Assembly (NCBI RefSeq): GCF_000009625.1
Contig: NC_002678.2
Location: 3,690,001-3,754,000, forward strand
Direction of reading: 5' to 3'
Origin: Mesorhizobium japonicum MAFF 303099
Lineage (GTDB): Bacteria; Pseudomonadota; Alphaproteobacteria; Rhizobiales; Rhizobiaceae
Length of the DNA: 64,000 nt
This document shows, one piece after another, positions 1-8,566 of this stretch (position 1 is its first letter; the number at the start of each line of letters is the position of its first letter). Below the pieces are notes generated by a model, which was not told where the DNA came from, searched no databases, and saw only the letters and a list, made by a program, of their open reading frames with translations. The position numbers were made by a program, and so were the translations under genes.

Positions 1-2
1 AG

Positions 3-404
3 CGCGGTGCCCATGGCGCCCCTGCCGCCAGCCATCCGGCCTTCGAGCCGCATCCGATCCAGGGCTGGACGCCGGACTTCATCCCCAATGTGCTGCAAGA
101 GGCGATCGACGCCAGCCTCTATGACGAGGTGATGCCGATTGCCGGGCCCGAAGGCATCAAATGGGCCAAGGCACTGGCTCAGAAGGAGGGCATCTTTACC
201 GGAATTTCCGGCGGCGCCACCTTCGCCGTGGCACGGCAGGTCGCGGAAAAGGCGCCGGCCGGATCGGTGATCCTGTGCATGCTGCCCGACACCGGCGAGC
301 GCTACATGTCGACGCCGCTGTTCGACGGCATCGAGGCCGAGATGGATGCCGAGGAGATGGCGCTGTCGCGCTCGACGCCCGGCGGCCAGTTCCCGGCGGC
401 TTGA
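3..404 (+). CDS. cysK: Cysteine synthase, C-terminal part (5' end outside window)
   Basis: The reading frame is open from the first bases of the window, so the start lies upstream. About 133 C-terminal residues are visible. They include a GISGGAT loop and the run ILCMLPDTGERYMSTPLF, typical of O-acetylserine sulfhydrylases (fold type II PLP enzymes that make cysteine from O-acetylserine and sulfide in the cytoplasm). The catalytic lysine is not in view, so a close relative such as cystathionine beta-synthase cannot be fully excluded. The decarboxylase gene starts only 13 bases after the stop, which suggests co-transcription. Confidence 0.85.
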   Translation, partial: RGAHGAPAASHPAFEPHPIQGWTPDFIPNVLQEAIDASLYDEVMPIAGPEGIKWAKALAQKEGIFTGISGGATFAVARQVAEKAPAGSVILCMLPDTGERYMSTPLFDGIEAEMDAEEMALSRSTPGGQFPAA

Positions 405-417
405 CGGGAGCCCGGTC

Positions 418-1899
418 ATGGACATCGCGCAGGAAACCGTCGGCACCGAGGAAACGCTCGACCCCGCCGACTGGGCCGCAGTGCAAGCCCTGTCGCACCA
501 GGTCATCGACGATGCCGTCGACTATCTCAGCGACATCAGGGACCGCCCGGCCTGGCGCGAGATGCCGGCGGAGGTGCGAGAAGCCTTCGCGGCACCTCTG
601 CCGCGATCGCCGGTGCCGCTGGCCGCCGTCTATGACGAGGTCTCGCGCACGGTGATGTCCTATCCGATGGGCAACATCCATCCGCGATTCTGGGCCTGGT
701 ATATGGGGTCGAGCAACTTCACCGGCGCGCTCGGCGACTTCCTGGCGGCAATCCAGGGTTCCAACCTCGGCGGCGGCAACCACGCCGCCGGGCTGATGGA
801 CAGCCAGGTGGTCAACTGGTGCAAGCAGATGCTGGGCTTTCCGGCTTCCGCCTCCGGCACGCTGGTCAGCGGCGGCTCGATGGCCAACGTGATCGGCCTG
901 ACCGTGGCGCGCAACGCCAAGGCCGGCATCGACGTGCGCGAGCACGGCGTCGCGGCGATCGAAAAGCCGCTGCGCTTCTATGGCTCGGACCAGATCCATT
1001 CCTGCCACCGCAAGGCAATGGAAGCACTTGGCCTCGGCAACCGGGCGCTGCGGCGCATCCCGACGGATGCCGACCTGCGCATCGACATACCGGCCTTGCG
1101 CGCGGCGATCGTTGAGGACCGCGAAGCCGGTTTCAAGCCGGCCTGCGTCATCGGCAATGCCGGCACGGTCAACACCGGCGCGATCGACGATTTGCGGGCG
1201 CTTGCCAAACTCGCGCATGAGGAAGGCCTATGGTTCCATGTCGATGGCTGCATCGGCGCGCTGATCGCGATCGCCCCCGACAATGCGCATCGCGTTGCCG
1301 GCATCGAATGGGCGGATTCCGTCGCGCTCGATCCGCACAAATGGCTGCATGCCCCGTTCGAGGTCGGCTGCGCCCTGGTCAGGGATGCCGTCGCCCACCG
1401 CCGGACCTTCGCGGTGACGCCGGAATATCTGGAATCGACGCCGCGCGGCCTTGCCTCCGGCGAATGGCTGCACGATTACGGCCTGCAGACGTCGCGCGGC
1501 TTTCGCGCGCTGAAAGTCTGGATGGCGCTGAAGGAACATGGTGTCGACAAATTCGGCCGCCTGATCGACCAGAACATCGCGCAAGCCTCCTATCTCGCCG
1601 GGGTGGTCGAGGCCGAGCCGCTGATGGAGCTGGCGACGTCGCCGACCATCAACATCGTCTGCTTCCGCTACCAGCCCGGCGTCACCGGCGAGGCGCTGAA
1701 GGTGCTCAACACCGAGATCATGCTGCGGCTGCAGGAACAGGGCATCGCCGTCCTTTCCGACACTACCGTGCATGGCGAACACTGGCTGCGCGTGGCGATC
1801 GCCAACCACCGCACAAGGCGCGAGGACCTCGACCTTCTGGTCGAGGAAACGGTGCGGTTGGGACGTGAGATCGCAGCAGAAGGCTCCCCCCGGAAATAG
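418..1899 (+). CDS. Group II PLP-dependent amino acid decarboxylase
   Basis: A 493-residue protein of the aromatic-L-amino-acid / glutamate decarboxylase superfamily. The PLP-binding lysine is K308 in the motif DPHKWLH, preceded by HVDGCIGA, which holds the aspartate that contacts the pyridine nitrogen. An upstream in-frame ATG exists at 346, but it lies inside the cysteine synthase gene. The ATG at 418, 13 bases after that gene, gives the usual family N-terminus. The substrate cannot be read from the sequence; aromatic amino acids are the commonest in this group. Coupling to a cysteine synthase gene hints at a sulfur-containing amino acid, but this is inference. Confidence 0.88.
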   Translation: MDIAQETVGTEETLDPADWAAVQALSHQVIDDAVDYLSDIRDRPAWREMPAEVREAFAAPLPRSPVPLAAVYDEVSRTVMSYPMGNIHPRFWAWYMGSSNFTGALGDFLAAIQGSNLGGGNHAAGLMDSQVVNWCKQMLGFPASASGTLVSGGSMANVIGLTVARNAKAGIDVREHGVAAIEKPLRFYGSDQIHSCHRKAMEALGLGNRALRRIPTDADLRIDIPALRAAIVEDREAGFKPACVIGNAGTVNTGAIDDLRALAKLAHEEGLWFHVDGCIGALIAIAPDNAHRVAGIEWADSVALDPHKWLHAPFEVGCALVRDAVAHRRTFAVTPEYLESTPRGLASGEWLHDYGLQTSRGFRALKVWMALKEHGVDKFGRLIDQNIAQASYLAGVVEAEPLMELATSPTINIVCFRYQPGVTGEALKVLNTEIMLRLQEQGIAVLSDTTVHGEHWLRVAIANHRTRREDLDLLVEETVRLGREIAAEGSPRK

Positions 1900-1966
1900 T
1901 TCCAAAAGCGAGCGACAGGCATGGGCGGCCATGCGATTCTGCGGCGGTGATTCGGGAGGTCCGACC

Positions 1967-2323
1967 GTGACGCTGTTTCGTATGGCCGTGCTCGCGGCGC
2001 TGGTCTGCACGACCTCGGCCGAGGCCGCCGACATGGCCTTCTTCGTCAAGAACCTGCGCAAGGAAGGGGTTGCGGTCGAGCTGTTCAGCCGCGACCGCGA
2101 GACGGTCTGGCCGGGCAACGGCAAGGTGTTCCTGATCGACCCGAATTCCCAGAAATCGGTGCCGCTTTCCTGCAATTCGGGCGAGCGCATCTGCTATGGC
2201 GCCTGGGTCGACGGCAATGACCGGATTTCGGCCGGCGTCGGGCCTGACAACGACCAGCCTTGCGACAATTGCTGCTTCATCTGCGTGGAACACACCACCG
2301 AGACGATCGATCTGGTGCCGTGA
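1967..2323 (+). CDS. Small secreted cysteine-rich protein (paralogue A)
   Basis: A 118-residue protein of unknown function. GTG at 1967 is chosen because a GGGAGGT ribosome site lies six bases upstream and it gives a short signal peptide ending near AEA-ADM. The mature part carries WPGNGK, the run SCNSGERICYGAWVDG, and a C-terminal cluster CDNCCFIC. Six or more cysteines suggest disulfides or metal binding in the periplasm. It is clearly homologous to the gene at 4490-4861 (shared VWPGNGK, ICYGAWVDG, GVGP, CxxCC and a C-terminal IxLVP). The pair flank a divergent regulator gene. Confidence 0.75.
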   Translation: MTLFRMAVLAALVCTTSAEAADMAFFVKNLRKEGVAVELFSRDRETVWPGNGKVFLIDPNSQKSVPLSCNSGERICYGAWVDGNDRISAGVGPDNDQPCDNCCFICVEHTTETIDLVP

Positions 2324-2349
2324 TTGGCGCTTCCGCATAGGAGGTCACG

Positions 2350-3858
2350 TCAGTCCGGAAGACCAGCCTTGCGAAAACCGTCGACGAAATGATCGCGCAT
2401 CGCGTCGTCGCGGAATGGCTCCGTCCAGACCCAGTAACTGGTCGTGAAATGCGGGTTGCCGATGAGGAACATTTCGACCTCGGCGCGCGCCTCGTCGAGC
2501 CGGCCGAGTTGCGCCAGGCTCGCCGCCAGGAAGCGGCGTGAGCTCGTCCGGTAGGTCTCCTCCCGGCGCAAGGTCTCGACGGCGGCTTCGTAATCGCGCG
2601 CCGCATATTGCGCCTCGCCGAGCGTCAGATAGTACCAGCTTGCCGGATAGGGATTGAGCCGGAACGCCTTGCGGATGTGCTCGAGGCCTTCCTCGACCCG
2701 TCCGGCCAGCACCGCTATGTCGGACAATGTCGCCCAGGCGTCGGCCTCGTTCGGGTCGAGTTCGAACGCTTTGGCGAATTCGGCTTCCGACTCTTCGAAA
2801 CTGTGCTCATAGGCAAGCAGGTTGCCGAGCACCCAACGGCAGCCGGCATCGTTGGGGTCGATCGCCACGGCCTTGCGCGCCAGTTCCAGAGCGATGCGAC
2901 GGTTGGGGTCGACCGGCTCGCCCCAATGCACCCATCCCATCCAATGGTTCATGGCAAGCCAGCGATGAGCCTCGGCGTACTCCGGATCGAGGGACACCGC
3001 GCGCGTCAGCAACAGATGCGCTTCGCGTGCCGTCTGCGGGGATTCTTCGATCAGCTTGCGCGCCCGCACGCACAGATCGTAGGCCTCGAGATTTGTCGGC
3101 CGGTTGCGTGGCGGCGGCGCCCGCAGCCGGCCGAGCAGCGCCTCCACGATCTTGGCCGTGGCCTCGTCCTGAACGGCAAAGATATCGTCCAGGCCGCGAT
3201 CGAAGCGTTCGGCCCACAGATGCTCGCCGCTCTTGGCGTCGACCAGCTGTGCGTTGATGCGCACGCGCCCCGCGGCGCGCCTGGCACTGCCCTCCAGGAG
3301 ATAGCGCACGCCAAGCTCCTCGGCGATCGCGCGCACGTCCATCGCCTTGCCCTTGTAGGCAAAGGTCGAGTTGCGCGCGATGACGAACAGGCCCGGGGCC
3401 CTGGACAGGTCGGTGATCAAATCTTCGGTCAACCCGTCGGCGAAGGCCTCCTGCTCGGGGTCGTTGCTGAGATTGACGAAAGGCAGCACCGCTATCGATG
3501 GTTTGTCGGGCAGCGGCAAGGGTTTACGCTTCGCCCGGTCGAGCTGTTCGATGGCGCCCGTGAAGCGGTAGCCGACGCGCGGAACCGTCGATATCCATTC
3601 GCCACCGTCGGCGGGCGGACCAAGCAGCTTGCGCAACTGCGCGATCTGGACGGTGAGGTTGCCTTCCTCGACCGCCGTCCCCGGCCATGCCGCGTCCATC
3701 AGCTCGGCTTTCTCCAGGATTTCGCCGGGTCGTCCGACGAGCGCGGCAAGCAGCTTCAGCCCGCGATAGCCGACGGCAACGGGATCGTCGTTCCGAAGCA
3801 GCGTTCCCGCACCCGGATCAAGCACGAACGGACCAAAGGCAAAGCGCGATCCCTGCAT
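2350..3858 (-). CDS. ToxR/CadC-like winged-helix regulator with TPR domain
   Basis: A 502-residue protein starting at ATG 3858. Residues 1-100 form an OmpR/PhoB-type winged helix (ending TVPRVGYRF). A glycine/proline linker leads to a domain starting KPSIAVLPFVNLS (about 110-235), found in adenylate-cyclase-like and CadC-like TPR proteins. The rest, to the end, is tetratricopeptide repeats with DPNEADAW-type helices. No membrane segment or cyclase catalytic domain is visible, so it is probably a cytoplasmic DNA-binding regulator. It is convergent with paralogue A and divergent from the DUF1127 gene. Its targets are unknown. Confidence 0.85.
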   Translation of the reverse strand: MQGSRFAFGPFVLDPGAGTLLRNDDPVAVGYRGLKLLAALVGRPGEILEKAELMDAAWPGTAVEEGNLTVQIAQLRKLLGPPADGGEWISTVPRVGYRFTGAIEQLDRAKRKPLPLPDKPSIAVLPFVNLSNDPEQEAFADGLTEDLITDLSRAPGLFVIARNSTFAYKGKAMDVRAIAEELGVRYLLEGSARRAAGRVRINAQLVDAKSGEHLWAERFDRGLDDIFAVQDEATAKIVEALLGRLRAPPPRNRPTNLEAYDLCVRARKLIEESPQTAREAHLLLTRAVSLDPEYAEAHRWLAMNHWMGWVHWGEPVDPNRRIALELARKAVAIDPNDAGCRWVLGNLLAYEHSFEESEAEFAKAFELDPNEADAWATLSDIAVLAGRVEEGLEHIRKAFRLNPYPASWYYLTLGEAQYAARDYEAAVETLRREETYRTSSRRFLAASLAQLGRLDEARAEVEMFLIGNPHFTTSYWVWTEPFRDDAMRDHFVDGFRKAGLPD

Positions 3859-4096
3859 AGGCGCATCTATAGAGCAATTCCGGGAAAAGTGTGAGGCGGG
3901 TTCACCGGGAAAAGCGCGTAGCGTCTCCCCCAGGGAATGACGCCAAAACAACGCGTTAGGGCCTGTTTGGAACTTTTGAGAACTATTTGGCAGGGCTTAA
4001 TTACGGCGCCCTCCATATCCGGCAGAATTCAACCTCGTTCAGATCAAAGGCAGCCCATTCCCAAGCCTGTGGGCGCCAAACCATATGGAGGTTGTC

Positions 4097-4345
4097 ATGA
4101 CCAATATCTTTGCATCGGCCCCGCATCAGGCAGTGCGGCGGGGAATGTGTGTGGGGCAGACATCGCGCCGGCGCTACAGCCTTGCGAGCCTGCGGAACAC
4201 CATCGCAGCCTGGCGTCAACAGACACGCAATCGCTGGGACCTCAAGCGGATCTCGGAAGTCAATCCGCATCTGATCGACGATATAGGTTTGACCAGGCGG
4301 CAGGTCGATGAAGAGATCGCCAAGCTGCCGTTCTGGCAACGATAG
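4097..4345 (+). CDS. DUF1127 (YjiS-like) small protein
   Basis: An 82-residue basic protein. Its C-terminal 45 residues match the DUF1127 pattern: TIAAWRQQTRNRWDLKRI, then PHLIDDIGLTRRQVDEEIAK and a final FW. ATG 4097 is preferred over the in-frame ATG at 4085 because GGAGGT sits just before it. DUF1127 proteins in alphaproteobacteria are linked to RNA turnover and phosphate or stress physiology, mostly via arginine-rich tails that bind RNA. The role of this longer version is unknown. Confidence 0.85.
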   Translation: MTNIFASAPHQAVRRGMCVGQTSRRRYSLASLRNTIAAWRQQTRNRWDLKRISEVNPHLIDDIGLTRRQVDEEIAKLPFWQR

Positions 4346-4489
4346 GGCGAAGCCCGCAATGACGCCGGTTCGTCGTTTAGCTCCTGCGATTATATCAGGG
4401 ATTGTCGCCATCATCCCTTTAGCATCGGCCCCCGTCATGGCATGATAACCCGATCGGCCGTGGGGGCCGATTCTTCATCGGGGGTTTCC

Positions 4490-4861
4490 ATGTCTTTCAT
4501 ACCAGCGCGCCGGCTTGCCGCCGCGTTTTCTCTCGCCATCCTGTTTGCACCAGCCGCTCATGCCGGCGACGTCACCTTTGCCATCAAGAACAGCCATCCC
4601 AACGCCATGCGCCTTGAGCTCTACAGCCAGGACCGCGACTATGTCTGGCCGGGCAACGGCAAGGATTTCTATCTCGATGACGGCGAGACCAAGTCCTTGC
4701 CGATCTCCTGCAATGAGGGCGAATCGATCTGCTACGGCGCCTGGGTCGATGGCGACGAGGGCACCTATTGGGGCGTCGGCCCCGGCAACAAGGAAAAATG
4801 CGAAGATTGCTGCTACACCTGCAGCGGCGGCGAGACCGAGGAGATCAATCTCGTCCCCTGA
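4490..4861 (+). CDS. Small secreted cysteine-rich protein (paralogue B)
   Basis: A 123-residue protein starting at ATG 4490, with a classical signal peptide cleaved near AHA-GDV. The mature sequence repeats the layout of the protein at 1967-2323: YVWPGNGKDF, SICYGAWVDG, GVGPGN, then CEDCCYTC and a terminal INLVP. It is more acidic than its paralogue. The conserved cysteines and the WPGNGK block define an uncharacterised periplasmic family. No catalytic motif is recognised. Confidence 0.78.
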   Translation: MSFIPARRLAAAFSLAILFAPAAHAGDVTFAIKNSHPNAMRLELYSQDRDYVWPGNGKDFYLDDGETKSLPISCNEGESICYGAWVDGDEGTYWGVGPGNKEKCEDCCYTCSGGETEEINLVP

Positions 4862-4970
4862 CCGGTTTGCCAGCTTGACGGTCTCCCCCATGGGAGCGAT
4901 AGCCTGTGCCGATACCCAAAGCGCGCCGCGTCTCTAGCCGCGACGCGCCCCAGGCAAGAGGAGCACGGCA

Positions 4971-5597
4971 ATGGCAGGCACGGTCGAGGGCGAGAAGATC
5001 GACGTCGGTTTTGCCGGCAAGCGCTGCATCCACTCGCGCAATTGCGTGCTCGGTGACCCGCATGTCTTCGTGCCCAACGCGCCGGGGCAATGGATCCATC
5101 CCGACGCGGCCAGTGTCGAGAAGATCGTTGCCATCGCCGAAAGCTGTCCGTCCGGCGCCATCACCTATGTCAGGAAGGATGGCGGGCCGCAGGAACAGCC
5201 GCCGGTGGTCAACACCGTGCGGCTGCGCGAAAACGGCCCGCTCGCCGTGCACGCCGAGATCGTGCTCGACGGCGAAACCTTCTATCGCGCCACGCTGTGC
5301 CGCTGCGGCGCGTCGGAAAACAAGCCGTTCTGCGACGGCAGCCACGGCAAGGCCGGCTTCACCGCCACCGGCGAACCGGCGCTGAAGGACGCGCCGGCGC
5401 TAGAAGCGCGCAATGGCCCATTGAAAGTGACGCCGACCACCAACGGCCCGCTCAAGCTCGAAGGCAATGTCGAGATCGTCACCGGCACCGGCCACACGAT
5501 CGACCGCACGCAACGCACCTTCCTCTGCCGCTGCGGTCACTCGGCCAACAAGCCGTTTTGCGATGGGTCGCATAAGAAGATCGGCTTCGTGGCATAA
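4971..5597 (+). CDS. CDGSH-type iron-sulfur protein with N-terminal Fe-S domain
   Basis: A 208-residue protein with two CDGSH zinc-finger-like iron-sulfur motifs. Each has the CxCx(n)KPFCDGSH pattern: LCRCGASENKPFCDGSHG (about residues 105-125) and LCRCGHSANKPFCDGSHK (about 185-203), each expected to hold a 2Fe-2S cluster by three Cys and one His. The N-terminal 65 residues contain CIHSRNC and CPSGAI, matching the divergent 4Fe-4S mono-cluster domain often fused to CDGSH proteins. A role in redox or Fe-S handling is likely. No partner gene is obvious. Confidence 0.9.
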   Translation: MAGTVEGEKIDVGFAGKRCIHSRNCVLGDPHVFVPNAPGQWIHPDAASVEKIVAIAESCPSGAITYVRKDGGPQEQPPVVNTVRLRENGPLAVHAEIVLDGETFYRATLCRCGASENKPFCDGSHGKAGFTATGEPALKDAPALEARNGPLKVTPTTNGPLKLEGNVEIVTGTGHTIDRTQRTFLCRCGHSANKPFCDGSHKKIGFVA

Positions 5598-5655
5598 AAG
5601 GCCGTTCGCCAGCGTTAGTGTAGGATGAGGGTTCGCGCTCAGGAGGAAATCCATC

Positions 5656-5958
5656 ATGCGCACCATGCTCGTTCTTGCTCTGCTTGCCTTTGCCATGCCC
5701 GCCTATGCCGCCAATCATGCCGTCCAGATCAAGGGCATGAAATTTAACCCGTCGAAAATCTCGGTCGCCGTTGGCGATACCATCACTTTCACCAATGCCG
5801 ACTCGATGACGCACACCGCCACCGCGCTCGATGGCTCCTTCGACACCGGCCATCTCGCCACTGGCAAGAGCGCCAAGGTCAAGGTATCGGCTGCCGGCGC
5901 ACATCCATTCCATTGTGCGATCCACAGCTCGATGAAGGGCATTGTCACGGCCAAATAG
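5656..5958 (+). CDS. Periplasmic cupredoxin (amicyanin/plastocyanin-like)
   Basis: A 100-residue protein with a signal peptide (about residues 1-19) and one type-1 copper domain. The likely copper ligands are H53 (DSMTHTA), C87, H90 and M93 (HPFHCAIHSSM), in the order and spacing of small blue copper proteins. A strong AGGAGG ribosome site precedes ATG 5656. It probably shuttles electrons in the periplasm; the partner is not evident. The larger cupredoxin at 50400-50897 belongs to a different subfamily. Confidence 0.9.
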   Translation: MRTMLVLALLAFAMPAYAANHAVQIKGMKFNPSKISVAVGDTITFTNADSMTHTATALDGSFDTGHLATGKSAKVKVSAAGAHPFHCAIHSSMKGIVTAK

Positions 5959-6135
5959 CGGCATCCTCGCCAGAGGGTCCCTGCCGTTGCGGTCAAAGCC
6001 GCCGATCTCCTCCCAGGGGGAGGATCGGGGCTCTTATTGCGGTCATCGCGTGTTGGCCCAGCGCTCGCGGCTTTATCGGCTGGCCGCGATAGGCTAAGGG
6101 CGGGGAAGCAAAATTCCCCACCGCCCGGACCGCCA

Positions 6136-8178
6136 ATGACCGCCAAGACCAAGCCAAAACCCCTGTTCCTCGGCATCGACACCGGTGGCACCTACACCGA
6201 TGCCGTGCTGTGGTCCGAGACGGAAGGCCCGCAGCACGGGCCGAACAAGGGCAAGGTGCTGGCCAAGGCCAAGGCGCTGACGACACGGCATGATCTCGCC
6301 GTCGGCATTTCCGGCGCGGTCGACGCGGTGCTGGAAAAATCCGGCACCGATCCGGCCGCGATCAAGCTGGTCTCGATGTCGACGACGCTCGCCACCAATG
6401 CGCTGGTCGAGGGCCAGGGTGGCCGTGTCGCGCTCGTCATGATCGGCTTTTCCGAAGTCGACCTCGCCCGCGACGGGTTGAAGACCGCGCTCGGCACCGA
6501 TCCGGTGGTGTTTTGCCCGGGCGGCCACGATGTCCACGGCAATGCCGCCAGGCTTGATTTGTCAGGGCTGGAAGCGGCCCTGCCGGAACTCGGCGCCTCG
6601 GTGTCCGGCTTTGCCGTCTGCGCCTATTTCGCCACCCGCAACCCGGCGCATGAGATCGCCGCCCGCGAACTGATCCGTGACAGAACCGGCCTGCCGGTCA
6701 CCGCGAGCCACGAACTGTCAGCCAAGCTCGGCGGCCCGCGCCGGGCGCTGACCACGCTGCTCAATGCCCGGCTGATTTCGATGATCGACCGGCTGGTGGC
6801 CGCGACAGAAGGGTTTTTGCAAGCCCGCAACATCGCCGCCCCCCTGATGGTGGTGCGCGGCGACGGCGCGCTGGTCTCGGCGGCGTTCGCTCGCCAGCGG
6901 CCGATCGAGACCATCCTCTCCGGTCCGGCGGCCAGCCTGGTCGGCGCCCGTCACATGACCGGGCTCGAGAATGCCGTGGTCTCCGACATTGGCGGCACCA
7001 CCACCGACGTCGCCGTGCTCGACCAGGGCCGGCCGCGGCTTGATCCCGAGGGCGCCACCGTCGGCGGCTTCCGCACCATGGTCGAGGCCGTCGCCATGCG
7101 CACTTTCGGCCTCGGCGGCGATTCCGAAGTGGCGCTGGAAGATGGCGCGCTCAACCCAAAAATCCTGCTTGGGCCACGCCGCCTGGTGCCGCTGGCGCTG
7201 GCCGGCATGGCGCATGGCGAGGCCGTCAAATCGGAACTCGAACGCCAGCTGCGTTCGCCCAATCCCGGCCGCATGGATGGCCGCTTCGCCGTGCGCACCG
7301 GCGTGCCGGACAGGCTCGCCGCCGGGCTGACCGCGCCGGAAGCGCGGCTCTACGAGGCGATCGGCGCGACGCCGCTCACCCTCGACAGGCTGCTGACGTC
7401 GAATGCCCAGAACGCCACCTTGAACCGGCTGGTCTCGCGCGGGCTGGTGCATATCTGCGGCTTCACCCCGTCGGACGCGGCACACGTGCTGGGCAAGCAG
7501 GCCAATTGGGATGCCGCCACCGCCCGCCTCGGCGCCGAGCTGTTCGCCCGCAAGCGCGATGGCCGTGGCCAGCCCATCGCCGCGTCGCCGGAGGTGATCT
7601 CGGAGCGCGTGCTGGTGACGCTGACGCGCTGGTCGGCCGAATACATCCTCGAAACCGCCTTCGCCGAGGACGGGCTCGATGGCGCCGCGACGGTGGCGCA
7701 CGCGCTGGTGCAGCGCGCCGTCGATGCCCATCCCGGCATCGCCCGGCTGAGCGTCGCGCTCGACCGCCCGGTCATCGGCCTCGGCGCCTCGGCGCCGCTG
7801 CACTATGCCGGCCTGGCGCCTTTGGTCGGCAATGGCTGCGTGGTGCCCGAGGACACCGATGTCGCCAACGCGCTCGGCGCCGTCGTCGGCCAGGTCAGGG
7901 TCTCGGCCGAGGCGCGGGTCAGCCAGCCCAGGGAAGGGTTGTTCCGCCTTGCTTCCGGAGGAACAGTGCGCGATTTCCTCGACGAGGCTGCGGCGATCGC
8001 CGCCGCCGAGGCCGATGTGCGGGCCATCGTCGCCGAGCGCGCCCGGGACGCCGGCACCGACAGCGCCGAAATCGACGTCGCGACCGAATTCAAGGTTTCC
8101 ACGGTCGAAGCCCAGCGCATGTTCATCGAGGCGCATGTGGTGGCGGTGGCCTCGGGACGGCCAAGGATCGCGGTGTAG
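6136..8178 (+). CDS. Hydantoinase A / 5-oxoprolinase family protein
   Basis: A 680-residue protein. The N-terminus (LFLGIDTGGTYTDAVLW) and central SDIGGTTTDVAVL are the two phosphate-binding loops of the actin-like ATPase fold of HyuA/OplA proteins. Family members hydrolyse ATP to open hydantoin or 5-oxoproline-type rings. The HyuB partner is not adjacent, so the substrate is unresolved. ATG 6136 is chosen because the upstream extension is not family-like and the GIDTGGT motif normally lies within the first 20 residues. Confidence 0.88.
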   Translation: MTAKTKPKPLFLGIDTGGTYTDAVLWSETEGPQHGPNKGKVLAKAKALTTRHDLAVGISGAVDAVLEKSGTDPAAIKLVSMSTTLATNALVEGQGGRVALVMIGFSEVDLARDGLKTALGTDPVVFCPGGHDVHGNAARLDLSGLEAALPELGASVSGFAVCAYFATRNPAHEIAARELIRDRTGLPVTASHELSAKLGGPRRALTTLLNARLISMIDRLVAATEGFLQARNIAAPLMVVRGDGALVSAAFARQRPIETILSGPAASLVGARHMTGLENAVVSDIGGTTTDVAVLDQGRPRLDPEGATVGGFRTMVEAVAMRTFGLGGDSEVALEDGALNPKILLGPRRLVPLALAGMAHGEAVKSELERQLRSPNPGRMDGRFAVRTGVPDRLAAGLTAPEARLYEAIGATPLTLDRLLTSNAQNATLNRLVSRGLVHICGFTPSDAAHVLGKQANWDAATARLGAELFARKRDGRGQPIAASPEVISERVLVTLTRWSAEYILETAFAEDGLDGAATVAHALVQRAVDAHPGIARLSVALDRPVIGLGASAPLHYAGLAPLVGNGCVVPEDTDVANALGAVVGQVRVSAEARVSQPREGLFRLASGGTVRDFLDEAAAIAAAEADVRAIVAERARDAGTDSAEIDVATEFKVSTVEAQRMFIEAHVVAVASGRPRIAV

Positions 8179-8566
8179 ATTCAGGTGAGGCCGGCCTGCA
8201 AATGGCGGCGTCCTGGGCTTCCCCGTTCTACTGCGTCGCAGTAGAACTGAGCTCACGTACCCAAAAGTACGCTCCGCTCCGGTTGTCGGACGCCACCATT
8301 TCGACTCGGCCTGACCTGAATCCTGCGCCCTCGTCATCCTAGGGCGGAGCAGGAGCGAAGCGACGTCGCGAAGACCCTAGGATCCATGCCGTGACGTTGG
8401 AAGTAGAATGCAACGGTTCAGAACGCGTGCGAAAACAGCACATAGGACGACGAACACTCGGTGCTTCGAACGAGGCCAAAATGCCCGACCTTCACCCTAA
8501 GCTGAATTGACCCTGCAACCTCAACATGCCAAACGCCCCGCAAAGCTTTTCATCTGGAGTAGCCTG
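8179..8566 (+). repeat. Intergenic region with rhizobial palindromic repeats
   Basis: No gene is seen in these 388 bases. Positions 8225-8247 form a near-perfect palindrome with 11-base arms (gttctactgcg / cgcagtagaac). Positions 8338-8381 are bounded by inverted CCTAGGG/CCCTAGG and followed by atccatgccgtgacg, a block I recognise as a recurrent intergenic repeat in Mesorhizobium genomes. Neither hairpin is followed by a T-run, so they are repeats rather than clear terminators. Confidence 0.65.

Noticed and set aside
2608..3894. Long plus-strand open frame opposite the regulator gene
   Set aside because: It is a shadow of the GC-rich regulator gene on the other strand; the composition and lack of motifs show it is not a gene. 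The same applies to long frames at 6718-8337 and 9143-10756 on the minus strand.
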